Positions 24,301 through 36,034 of a stretch of DNA of 64,000 nt are shown here, piece by piece. Positions within the stretch are counted from its first letter, which is position 1. Every line of letters begins with the position of its first letter. The notes under the pieces are model-generated. The model saw only the letters and a program-made list of their open reading frames with translations, had not been told where the DNA came from and did not search any database. A program made the translations under genes and the position numbers. The stretch spans positions 1 through 64,000 of the forward strand of contig VXCM01002573.1 in assembly GCA_014773175.1 (NCBI GenBank). Reading direction: 5' to 3'. Origin of the DNA: Lucifuga dentata. Its lineage: Eukaryota > Chordata > Actinopteri > Ophidiiformes > Bythitidae.

Positions 24301-24406
24301 ACTACTTTTGATCAAAGGTATAGTATGACTGGAAGAGTTGGTTGCTGGGGGTAAGAAATGAAATGCATTTACTAGATTATCCATACATTAGGGTATAGCA
24401 TTTACA
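21331..24406. other. intergenic, no gene seen
   Basis: Frames at 21339-21668 and 21568-21885 show no known domain. They adjoin the LTR-like sequence, so may be repeat-derived. A T-run seam (N at 22065) and a perfect 15-bp hairpin (22433-22469) are present. Confidence 0.45.
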
Positions 24407-24959
24407 TTAAAGGACCATAGTGGTGATTTTACATAATTGAGCCCAATAAATACTACCCACATACACACTATGTTACTGCCAATGATTTCCCAAAACATAA
24501 AACCATATTTTAGGTTTCCTGTTATTCTGCCAAATCCCTAATCTTTCTAAATTAAATGATTAGATGTTACACTTACTTAAAATTCAATGTTTCACCTGCT
24601 AACAGTTGTGTACAACTATTAGATTTTTCGGTAAAATCTATGGGACTATATTCCCTGGCAGAGATATACATTTTCTTTTGCGTTGGATCTATTAAATTAA
24701 GTACCTGTGGCAAGAAATTTAATAGACGTTGCGTTTGCTGTGATGGATTACTTATCTCAAGCTCATTCCAAGTCTCTACAAGTTGCTTTTTATAGCATAC
24801 TGGAATTAAATGAAACCAATGGTAGTCTGGAAGGTAGGGGAAAAGATTTGAATTTTTACCAATCCAGTACTATGATTTGGAAAATAGTTGGTAGTAATGT
24901 AATGTGGAGGTTATATTTATTGGGCTCAAACATGCAAAATAACTGGTATGCGCCTTTAA
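24407..24959. mobile_element. TTAA-target MITE, family copy A
   Basis: TTAA lies at 24407-24410 and 24956-24959. About 85 bases at each end are inverted repeats, with a perfectly conserved core TGAGCCCAATAAATA. Two related copies occur at 57153-57340 and 59227-59834. Open frames inside (24556-24795, 24707-24976) have no recognisable domain. Family assignment to a TTAA-target superfamily such as piggyBac is inference from the insertion site. Confidence 0.75.
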
Positions 24960-25378
24960 GGATGGTCTTTAGCTGATGTGAGGCTTCCTTGTATCTTTGC
25001 CTTTTAGATGCACCCACATAATTTATTATTGCCAAGTCTGATATGTCAGAGCTTTCAGAAAAATATCAGATTCCTCTAGGGTGTTGATGTGAATATTATT
25101 TACAAGTCAGATATTAGAATTTTATCTCCTGATAACTTCACTTTCTTTTTCACATTTTCAGTGTGAACACTCTGCTCAAAACCCAGTTAGAGTTACTTCA
25201 GCATAGAATAGAGTCACTTTGGCAAGCTCACTGTAAACAGTCAGGCTTTTATTAGCTCATTGTTTAATTCCGGCAGCAGCAACTCCAGTGGCACGGACAT
25301 AACAACATACCTGTCCGGTCACTCACTGTCCTTTATTGTGTGGTACCAGTTCAACAACATGTAGAAAGAGTAATGCAA

Positions 25379-26131
25379 TGCCATGCTTCCCCTTGCAACC
25401 TCAGCCATATATGTTTTTCATTTTGTCCCAGACTACAGAACTTCTGAAGTGATTATTTTATGATCTTAACAAGAGTTTTGGGAATGGACATTAAGATTTG
25501 CCCATTTATAGCAATATTTGGGGTCCCATTTGATTCTTCCCTGTTTAATTCTTCACAGTCAGACATACTAACCTTTGCCTCTCTTCTGGCAAGACGGTGT
25601 ATTTTACTTCTATGGAAATCTCCTAAAGCTCCATCTATCTCTGTGGCTAAGAGACGATATGTCTTTTCTCAGGTTAGAAAAGATTAGACTCTCAGTGAAA
25701 GGCAGCTCTACTAAGTTTTTTCATAAATGGAATTCTTTAATAGATTATTTTAACTCCTTACAAAATTTGCCACCTGACTAATCCCCCATTCTCTTTCCCT
25801 TTTTTCTTTCTTATTTACTTTTTGATATTGTATTAAATACACTTATTTATTTTTCCCTTTGTTCTTTATTTATATATATATATTTTTACTGTTTAAGTAT
25901 TTGTTCATAATCTGCATATTTATATATTTTAAATAATATTGTTATTTCCTATACAGAGACAATGTTTTGCTATTCCTGTTTTTGGGTGGGTGGGGTCCTT
26001 TGTTGAGGCCCCTGGGGATATTCATTTAACAGCAAAAATGGGAAAGACGTGTGTTTGTATACTTCTGTACTTTTTGTATTCCCAATAAAAAAGATTAATT
26101 AAAAAAAAAAAAAAAANAAAAAAAAAAAAAA
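25379..26131 (+). mobile_element. 5'-truncated L1-like LINE with target-site duplication and poly(A)
   Basis: The insert is flanked by AAAGAGTAATGCAA at 25365-25378 and 26130-26143, a perfect 14-base target-site duplication. It ends with CCCAATAAAAAAG and a poly(A) tail carrying a seam N at 26117. The + strand encodes the C-terminal end of an L1-type ORF2 protein in broken frames: 'LLARRCILLLWKSPKAPS' is followed after a frame change by 'DDMSFLRLEKIR' and 'FFHKWNSLIDYF', with a stop near 25780. Reverse transcriptase and endonuclease domains are missing through 5' truncation. Confidence 0.88.
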
Positions 26132-26143
26132 AGAGTAATGCAA

Positions 26144-29100
26144 GAACAACAATGCTAAAAGCCAGAAGCAGTACAAATCTTTCTATTAGGCAACGATCAT
26201 CACATTGTTGTTTCCTTTACCTTTAAGACTTTTGTCACAAACCATAAACATCATAACATTTCTTTCTTGGACTGTTTTCTGGCAATTATTTTTTTTCTTC
26301 TTTGTAGACTACAAGCAATATTTTGAAATGTGATGCCTTGAATTAAAGGCCACCCCAACAAATGTTATTACATTTTTGCTGTAGTTGCAAACAACCCAGG
26401 CCATTTTTGCATCTTATCCAACAATAACAGCGAGCATGCCAGATTTTCCACCTGCACTGGCACAACACTGCAGAGGAAAGCTTGGCCGGTTTAGATGATG
26501 GTGTCTGAAAGAAAGGAATTTAAACTTTTAATTATGGTGTATCTATCTGGCCAATCAGAGTTACCTTAGTGTTTTATTCCTGAAAATTGTAGCAAACTGT
26601 GTTGTGCCTTCAAACTTCATTAAGAAGGCATCAGTACTGAGTGAGATACTCTGCTGATCGTTATTTTGAAAGGCTAGGATAAATTACTATTCAGAGTGTA
26701 TTGGAATGGCAATGGCTGTAATAATGATAATATTTATTTTGGGGCAAAAAATGATCCATGTTGGAAATACATAAACTATAATGCACAACAAGCTGTTTCA
26801 CACAGAGAAATAATTGAACTGAATTGAACTTTGTGTCTAGTTACTAAAATCACTGGTAGAAAAAACCAAATGAAAAACAGATCAAACAAGTAACAACCTA
26901 AACCAATAAATAAGCCATTAATTGCTTTTTGAAAAATTTACTTTGAGAGCTCTGGTGCATAATTCTTAGTTTGTTTGCATTTTTCTCCACTTTTGTTATC
27001 ACTTTCTCTTAACAGAAGCAGCCTGAGAACAGTCCTTGCCACTACATTACCTCATTTGTCATGAACTACAGTATAAAGTGCACACTTTCATCTGGGAAAA
27101 CAAAATTTTGTTGGTACACAAAGAAATAAAATTTTGATGAAAATAATTCAAAACCTTTTTTTTCCTTTTAAAAAATCTGAATATATTTCTGTGAAAAGCA
27201 GGTATGCGGATATATGAGTTGAAATGGAAACCCGCCAGCCAATCGGAAACAAGCATTTCCCATGGATATGATAAATGCTGCTATCTTTAAGGAGCCAGAG
27301 AAAATTCATCTGCCACTGCTTGTGATCAGGGATGTGCTGGTATCCAAGTATTCATGCTGTTTTCATCTGTGTCATTTTCCCTTTGACTCACTGCCCCCGC
27401 TAACACCTCCACCTGCTGCTAAAATTATAATCATCCAGTTTTAATTGATGAGTTGGGATAATGCCATGGCATAAGGCCAGACATGCACCACACAAATCAT
27501 GTTACTGATCCATTCAAAGGTCACAGCCTGCAGACGCTTTGAAGATGAGTTTCACATGAAAATTATTCCTCATTAATTTATGAAAAGGGCACGTCTCACA
27601 ACACAATTATGTGGCCATTAGCGAGTGCGTTGTTTAGCTGAAGGATCAGTCGATTTCATCTGTACAAGTTGAGAGCACATATACGTTCTTGCTTCATTAT
27701 GTTTACCTCCTCGCCATTTTATTGCAGATAATTAAGTTGTTTAGATTGTTCTGTCAAATCTCCACTCGGATGCATCAGACGTAATAGCTTTATGTATTTA
27801 CAATGGCATTAATGCAGAAGCACAGTTTTTGTTTTGTTTTGGATCAGGCTGTGTGGTGCTTCATATGAATACCCTGTCTGTGTGTTTGTTGTAATAATCT
27901 GTTTACCTGCCTGTCTAAGGCAGCTACTCTATGATGTTTTCTTTTTGTATGCCTATCTTCAGAATGGTTTTCGTATCTTCTCATTCTGCCTGTCTGTGAG
28001 CTGAGCAGTCTACTTGTCTAATTGTATTTCCTGTCTCATAGGACATTTCCATGTAACGTGCTCTGTTCTGGTTCACAAACCTAATTTTGGACTGTTCAGA
28101 GCATTTTGACTAGAAATAAAGTGGTTTGGAACCAAAAAAAAAATTTGATTTTTAAAACAACATGGACGTGTTTGTGGTCCCTTAAATGTGCCCTCAAAAC
28201 ACAGAGGTGTGGAGGAAGAGGAAGTAGGTGTGGAGGAAGGGAATTTGACTTGCAGCCATTCTCACTAACAGTAATTCCTCCTTTTTGTAAATCAACAGCT
28301 CTCTTTTCACTGCCTCCATGTTTGGTTATGGGTGACTAGACAATGAAAGTCCTGGAGTTGAAGTGCGTCATGCAAAGTCTTCATGAAAGTGCGAGAACCA
28401 TGAATGCCAGGACATGCAGATGGTCCATTTCTACATCCACATTGCTTCCCATCAAGCATAAAACAGGTCTAAGTAGGCATGTAATATTCTGCCTAAACGA
28501 AAGGGAAAACCAGTGTGTGTTCAGTGCTCAGCATAACAGCCGGTTGGCTCATGTAACTCCGTTTAGTTGAAGTAAATACTTTTAAGCTTGCTGCCAAACA
28601 ATGCAGTCAGCCATCTTGTTTGTTTAAACTGAACTAGTACTTTATCTCTGCTGTTACTTAAAAAGATGAGATGAGAAAAATATTTTGCATGTGTTTATAT
28701 GCACAATTAAGGTAAGGAGGTCAAAGGTTACTTGTTCATTTTTTATTTGATTTGTCCCACTATAATCCTCAAAGATGGAAAGTAATTAAATACATGTAAA
28801 TAATGACCAGAGGTACAATTTTGATGTTAATGGTACTAAAGCATATCTATTTGTATTTGTTACTCCACTACATTTATCTGATGGCTGCGGTTAGTCATTA
28901 CTTTACAGATTTAGATTTTGGATTCAATATAAACTCATGGAATATTGGTAATATAATCATTATCATACCGAGGAACATAACATTTGTAATGTTTTTTTGT
29001 TCCTTCTTTCCTTCCATTTTGTCATTTTTGTTCCTTCTGCCCCTCATTCTTTCTTCATTTTCCCATCCTGTTCTTATTTTTCTTCTTTCCATCTATTCTT

Positions 29101-30277
29101 ATTTTTTTCCTAATTCATGAACTTGTCTTTCCTTCCTTTACTTCAACTAATCTGAAAGTATGAAGACTAAAAATGGAAATATACTTTCTGTTTATTTCTA
29201 CTTCATCTTCCATTGTGTCTACATTTTTCTTAATAATTTGAATGCTTCTTCCACCATGACGCTGACAGATGAAGAATGTTGCTCGTGTTGATGGCTTCAG
29301 TCATCTTTGTCTCTTTTTAATCTTTTTCATCTGATTGAAAGCCTCAGTTCAGTTTTGAGGTATTATTCATTTTAGAGCAGAGAACAGTGGGAAGAAAAAT
29401 ACATTGAATGTAAATTGATTACTTTGAACTCTGTTATTCATGCTGTTATTAATTGGACTGCATTTGTATAATGCGCCAGATTTCAAATAAAAATCAATTA
29501 TAAGGCCTCTCCTCACCCTCAGACCTGCACGTGTGGATCAGAAACAGAATCCACCCAGTCAAACGCATGTTTATGTGGTCAGATGAAAGCTTCTGCTTGG
29601 TCTTTGTGACTTAAACAACATGACGAGTTGAGAGGTACGAGATAGATTTGATTTGCTGTGATGGGCGATTCATCGGAGGTGATTTTGAAATGAAAGAACC
29701 TACAGAAGTACATCGCATCTCCTCAGTTTGTGTCCAGTAACATCAAAGCTTTCCTCCACTTGAATTCATCTGGCGACACATCCATTCAGCCGTGCTGTGA
29801 AAACAGCATTGGGAGCGGTGAGATGTGGCATGAAGGCATACATTTAAGTGACTCTTGTGGTGAAGCTCGCTGCTCCCCTCAGTCTCTTTGAACTTCAAAG
29901 AGAATTGGTCAACAACATTCGGCAACAGGATGTTTAACATGCATCAAGAAAATTTTGTGAAGTCCCATAAATCCAAGATCTTTCCCTCTCTCACACTCCT
30001 CTTTTTGAACAAGCACATAACAATAGTGCAACATACTACTACAGAACTGTGTAGTGTGTTGTACAAATAGTACATTTATTTGGGGATGTTTTTTCTTTTT
30101 TGTTTTTTTTTTTTAAGCTTTATGACCTATTAACTGATCCGGTTTGCTCTGGCCGTTGGATGGTTGACATTCATGTTTGTTGCATTCTGGGTAAATTAGT
30201 TATGGGTCAGCAGGGAATAAGAATCTGGGAGAGGAGGAGCATTGGAGATGTTACAGTAGAGCAGCTAAGTTGGTTTG
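26144..30277. other. intergenic, no gene seen; possible conserved non-coding block 27190-27790
   Basis: No exon is supported. The part 27190-27790 is nearly free of repeats and homopolymers and contains several homeodomain-type ATTA/TAAT sites, so a regulatory role is possible but unproven. The C/T-rich stretch 28980-29150 gives chance open frames on both strands. Confidence 0.4.
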
Positions 30278-31836
30278 TACACAACAAATTCAGCAGATGC
30301 AAAATAATTCTATAAGAGTTAATCTCATCACTTTAAAGTATCTCATGGGGTCCCCTCCCCAAAGTGTTATTTCAACACTTTTTAAAGTGTTAGCATTTTA
30401 ACACTATAATGGAGTAAATATTAACTCNGTTATTTCAACACTTTTTAAAGTGTTAGCATTTTAACACTATAATGGAGTAAATATTAACTCTGTGTATAGT
30501 TCAAATTTAAAGTGTGACATATTTTCAACACTAGTGTAAAGTGTTAAAAATGAACTCTTTTATTGTTGCAATGTTTTTAACTACTTAAGAGTTACCCTCC
30601 AATTAGCATATTGTGTATAAATCTATGCTTAAAAACGACAGACATCCTGTTAGCTTCAAACCACATTCTTATGTATTTCAGAAAATCTTAACTAATTTAA
30701 ATCAGACTGTATTGCAGCAATCAGCATGATGAAGAGAGGAATGCTTCTCACTGAACAAAGTGGCAGCACTTTGCTCAGTGGGAAGCATTCCTCAGTTAAA
30801 GCTTATTAAAGCTTCAACAACAAAACAACAATATAACAATTAATAGTAAGCAGAATGCAGCAGGGATATCATGACAAGAAAAGACACTCTCTCTGATGGT
30901 TCCACACCAAGAAGTAGAATGCATTCAAATGTAAGTCAAACTGCTACAGCTGCAACAAATAAACTTACACAAAGCTACAACATTCACAAAAAGGATAACA
31001 GATATTTACAACAGAGCTAGAACTCAGAGCATGTAACAGTGCTGCAAGGCATGCTAGGAGAATCAGAGCAGCTCAATACACTGTCACTACAGTGTGTTTT
31101 GTACTCTAGACTTTGCATGGTGCGTTTAACAGCAACATTTTAACTTCTCAAGTTGGGTTGGGCCTTTTGGAGCCTTTGTGTGAAACATAATAACCTTATA
31201 TGACCTCTGTCCAGGAGTATCACCTGCTAGCATGAGCTCTTTGATAGCATGGTTGCTATTCATAAAGAGTGTGGAAAATTTGGACATTATCAAAAACAGT
31301 CAAATTAAAGTAAATTAACATTTAAATGTTTACCTAACAATGGATTTTGAAGTTAACTATTGTTGTTACTGCATGTTATGCTCATACAAGCTAACAAAGC
31401 AGAAAACACAGCTATAACTTCAGTACCATAAATCACATACCACGTACTAGATGACAATGTAATGTGGACAACATTTTTTTAACATTATAACTAAAAAATT
31501 AATGCAATTTATGTTTACTTATCAGTTCCATGTAAGAAATGGTGAGCATTTATTTTCTGGCTGCAAAGCGCCACCTGAGGCTGAGCAGGGGTCAGGGGTC
31601 AACACCCTCAGAGTTGAAAACCAGTGTCACAAACTTCCAGATCGTCAAATCAAAAATTGTCAGTGTTTATTTGACAATAATGGCTTCAACACCCAATTTT
31701 GACAATGACTATTTAGTTAACTGGGTGTCAAAAGAGGCAAATTACACCAAATCCATAGTTAGATTAACTCCAGATATAGTTGGATTGACACTCTTCATCA
31801 ACACCAGAATTTTAACTCTGCTGAATTTGCTGTGTA
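30278..31836. mobile_element. 1.56-kb terminal-inverted-repeat element, non-autonomous
   Basis: The left end TACACAACAAATTCAGCAGA and the right end TCTGCTGAATTTGCTGTGTA are inverted repeats with one mismatch, and weaker similarity continues inward. Near both ends the sequence is full of AACACT/AGTGTT and GAGTTAA motifs in both orientations. No transposase frame is seen; the frame at 31539-31952 crosses the right end. Target duplication is not clear. It contains an assembly duplication (30366-30490) and a 58-nt near-perfect hairpin (30736-30793). The superfamily is not assigned. Confidence 0.65.
30366..30490. repeat. 62-bp exact tandem copy across a single N (assembly seam)
   Basis: Bases 30366-30427 are identical to 30429-30490 around the N at 30428. 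Confidence 0.85.
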
Positions 31837-34800
31837 AGGTTTACAGTTGCTCAGTTGCCAGGTTTTGGTTGATTGCTTGGTTGAACTTGATTATATATTT
31901 GTATCCTATCATTCCTGGTATTGTCTTTACAGTGGTCTTGAAAGTAATGTAGCATAACCAGTCATCATAGAAAAACAGTTGGAAGACATGGAGATAAAAT
32001 AAAGTGATAATTAAACCTCAGAGCACCACCAATGATTTTTTTTTTTCACATCACAGGCTCTTTTCCCATTCACTGGTTTCTTTGCTCAGAAAGGAAAACC
32101 AAATGACTTTACATTTGGAATTATGATCAGGAATTAAACTAAAGTAATGTGATGGAATCGAGGGAATGAAATGAAAAATGGAAAAAATGTGGTAAGATTA
32201 TCAAATTTATAATGCTGAATGGTGGGTTTGAGAGTCTTGTAGAATGGATAAGAAAAATGATGGAAGATAAAAATAACTGCATTAACATTTCCTCTCAAAA
32301 AAAAAAAGAAAAATGCTACAATAAAAATTAATCCTAGCATCAATCTCCTTAGCAGTCAGGAAAGTGTTGTACTCATCCGTGGCTCATCTGTGGGTTGATG
32401 TCTTGGAGTCGTGTGAATGTGTGAAGGGATCTTTGTAGCCTCTGGTTCAAAGTCTTTCCTATCAGGCTTTAAAAAAAAAAAGACAGCAGCTCTGAAAATG
32501 ACATATATATAATCCAGGTGCAGGTTAAGAAGAATAAACAGGCATTATTGTTGCATGAGGAAAATTCCAAGTTTTATTCAGATTCTGGTTTCCTTCATTA
32601 CAACACTGTGTCCATGTGATATATTCATGACTTGAATATATAATTGCAATGCAATTTTAAAGACTAACAGAGCCCATAGTTAGCTTTGTCACTTTTCTTG
32701 TTCCTCATGGTGTAAAAACACTAAGTTATTTACCATTTTTGAACAGAAGGTGGACTCTTTAGCCATTTTGTTGTCAATTAACGACTTGAACATCTAGCAT
32801 ATTGTACTTGGCTCAGAAAAAAGTTTCATCTGAAGGTAGAGATAGTGTTTAAAAGGAAGGCAGGGACTTGATTTTATTATTTTGCAGCCAGCTGCCGTCT
32901 TTTAATGATATTGGTTACAGGACAGTTGTCAAACAACAGCCTAATTAAAATCAGTCATGGAGGCAAATCACAATCAGGACGTTGTCTTTAATCAGGTGTC
33001 ACTGGCTATAAACACTGAAAATGGATAATAGCTGATGTCAGCTTGTTTGCACAAAGTGTCTTACAGTCGTGAAATAATACATGTGCCTTTGATGACTTTG
33101 GCAGTTAATGTAATGGGCTGTAGAACAGATTAATCTATACTTTATCAGACATTTTGTTCATCTTCATAGAGGGGAGCACCTTATTTTACACATTATTTTA
33201 CTTTGCATTTTTTAATTCTGTCAGTCTATTTGAGATATGATTAATCTGTCAGTTAATATTCTCAGTGGTTTGAACCTGATGTTTTCATTCTCTCACTAAG
33301 AGGAAAGTATGGACATGCTGTATTTCAGATGCACCAGAACAGTAGCAGGCTAATTCTTCTTTATTACAGAAGTAACTCGATACTAAATTTTCCTAAGCAC
33401 TTATCTCAGTGCTGAAGTCAGCAAAAAACAAACTGGATAGGTTTGTCTCTCACAGTATTTACGTTTCACTTGTAACTTCTGCTAAACCTCTTTTATTATC
33501 TATGCTTCTACCTTGTCTTTTCTCATGTGCATATGAAAATAGGTCAGTTGTACAAGCAAAAAAAAAAAAAAAAAAAAAAAAATTACTGGAAAATAATCAA
33601 ATCAATTTTGTCCAGTCTTTAGGATATGAATAGAATCCCTCATCAAGGAATATTTAAGGAATATTCTTGTCAGAAACTGGCCTGCTGTCTGCAAATAGAG
33701 TGCGCTGTTTGAACTTGTTTGTTTGAAACTTGATCTCATACAGTGTAATTCCAAATAAAGTTGTCTCAGGGTTTATTTATTTAAATAAAAGCCTGATGTG
33801 ATTTTTAAGTTATATATTTTGCGGATAAACATGTACTTTGGGGAGTTTACACTGTATTGTTCAGTGTATTGCTATAAATCAAACAGAAAAGGGAAATAAT
33901 GCTGTTGTGTAGGAATCTGGCTCTATTTATCAGGCATGGAATATTAATTGAGAGAGCATTTTGGATTCGATTTTTCTTCTGCTGGTACAAAGTGTCAACC
34001 TCTCAGCTCTCTGAGAGCAGTGAGGAGTCTAGTAAGACTCAAAAAATAAAGAGAGAGAAATCCAGTCACATTCACTCTTGCGTGTACAATAAGTCTTGTT
34101 TTTTTTATCAGGGCTTCCATAATTTATGAGCAAACTACTGCCCTGCCTCAACTCCCACCACAAAATATTGTTTTTCTTTTATTTGCATGCAGAAAGTTTG
34201 TGGCTCAGTCAGTGGGTGAGCGTTACCAGCTCAGTAAAACTGGTTTGTGTTACAATTGTTGTGAACTGGCTGGTAGTCATGTTCAACAGCCGCTGATTTC
34301 AGACTACAGCTCTCACCAGTGTAATAATTGTGAGCTTGTTGTTTCAATCAATTTGATTCTGACTCTGCCACCAAGAGGAAGCAGAAAGGAAGGAAGAGGC
34401 ACACAATGTTTTGATAATTTGTTTTCCCACCGTGTTCTGGCTTGTCTCTGTGTGTATGAATGTAGTATCAGTGTCCGAGCAATTTAACATTTAATTTAGT
34501 TATTGATGTTTTAAGGGTTTAACTTTACTTTCATATCCACAGTGCTATCATATGATAACAAAAAGCATCATACAGGCATGTCCTCTTTAAATAAATTTGT
34601 GGTTTTAATGATAAAACTGGAAGTTTCTTGCCAGACAGACACAGGGTGGAATTCTTAAAAAAATATCTAACTTCACAGCATCACACTAAATAAGCTGTGA
34701 CAATTATAAACGTTTCACATTACTCCACTGCATTTCTAAAATAAAATATATACTTTTATTGTTCCTTTTTTTCAGCATGAGTTCATTTCTTGCTACAAAA

Positions 34801-35600
34801 TAAATTCTTAAAAAGGTAACAGTGTTTCTTATGAATTCTCCATCTCCAGGGACTAGCATACTGTAAGTGTATGATATATTGTCACTGGCTATGCTAATTG
34901 TGTACATTAGTGGCATAAGATCGTATGTATTTACAGTTGCAGATGATCAATAGATTCCGTTCACCATGGGAGAATACTCACCATCATACTTGAGTCAGTT
35001 AAATATTGCCACTCAAGTTAAAATTTGATGTTTAATTGGTTGAAAAAAGTGATGTGAAGCATTTTTGTTGTCAGTGAGCCAATCAAGAGTCCAACTGCTC
35101 TCAAAACCAAGAAAAAAAGGGACACAAGGTCATTTTTATTTCTTAAAATAATATTTCTGGTTCTTAAGTAAATTTAAAAACACATATAATCACTTTTACT
35201 CAGGTGATTTTTTTTTTTTTTTTTTTTAATTTAACTTGTAAGGAAGTAATTTTTATGGAGATATCTCAGCTTTTACTCAAGTAGAGCTTCGAAGTACTTT
35301 ATCCATCACAGCAAAAAAACATTTTTAATGGCAGTGAGATTTACACCAAGGCCTGTCTACCAGCTCAGTCTAAATCGTTACTCTAATGCTGTAATTATAG
35401 AGAGGGAGACATAAAGTGCATCCCTATTCATCAATTCTTTTCATTCAGTTTTTCACTTGTTTTAGAAATGAGCTGTCATCACACTGTTTCAGTCAGAGGT
35501 CTGTGCAGCTGGTATCCCTGTGCATCTGTTCATACGCCTTGAGATTCCTTTCTCTTTCTCTCTTTGGAGTTTGTATTTCCCGTGAATTGCATCACGAAGA
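31837..35600. other. intergenic upstream of il22ra1, no gene seen
   Basis: No exon of a neighbouring cytokine receptor or other gene is recognisable. A 25-base A run (33560-33582) and T runs (35211-35227) are present. The regulatory region of il22ra1 probably lies in the last kilobase. Confidence 0.45.
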
Positions 35601-35616
35601 ATAACCTGAAAGACAA

Positions 35617-35640
35617 GGGGGGAGAGGGAGGGAGGGAGGG
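35617..35640 (+). promoter_or_regulatory. G-quadruplex-type G-run cluster upstream of il22ra1
   Basis: GGGGGG followed by four further GGG runs separated by 1-4 bases fits the usual four-run G-quadruplex pattern on the coding strand. It is about 355 bases before the il22ra1 start codon and lies in a longer purine-rich tract (35600-35700). A promoter or 5'UTR role is inferred from position only. Confidence 0.4.
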
Positions 35641-35994
35641 AGAGAAACAGAGCAGAAGAGGAAGGAAGAGGGAAGCAGAGGAGACAAAAACTGTAAAGGG
35701 GTGGAACATACAGTAAACAAATGATAACATATTCCAAAGTTCACCTGCACACCTGAGTAAAGCCACTCCTTTCCCAGGACACCTCAGAGATGGTCGAGGT
35801 GAAAGAGGAGGAAAATGCACTGAAACCCTCTGCCTCTCTGATATTATGTAGCCCTGTTGATTGTAGTTTTGGTTGGGAATATTTTGGAGATTAAGGTATT
35901 TTCCTCTGGAATATATTCTCTGAACTCTGAACATAGAGGCAACGACATCACAATCGGCCTGTGATGTGTTCTGTGGCCCTCATACCCAGTGAAG

Positions 35995-36034
35995 ATGTGG
36001 TCTATGAAGGTCATCCTCCTCCTGTGCTGCTATG
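35995..36034 (+). CDS. il22ra1: il22ra1 exon 1 (start codon, signal peptide)
   Basis: ATG at 35995 in the context GAAGATGT. It encodes the hydrophobic start 'MWSMKVILLLCCY' and ends at TATG|GTAAGT, phase 1. The upstream ATG at 35964 is out of frame with this one. Confidence 0.85.

Noticed and set aside
31539..31952. 137-codon plus-strand frame
   Set aside because: It crosses the right inverted repeat of the 30278-31836 element and has no domain similarity that I can see.
35530..35934. 134-codon minus-strand frame upstream of il22ra1
   Set aside because: It is the complement of the purine-rich G-run tract, which gives a low-complexity Ser/Pro/Leu peptide.
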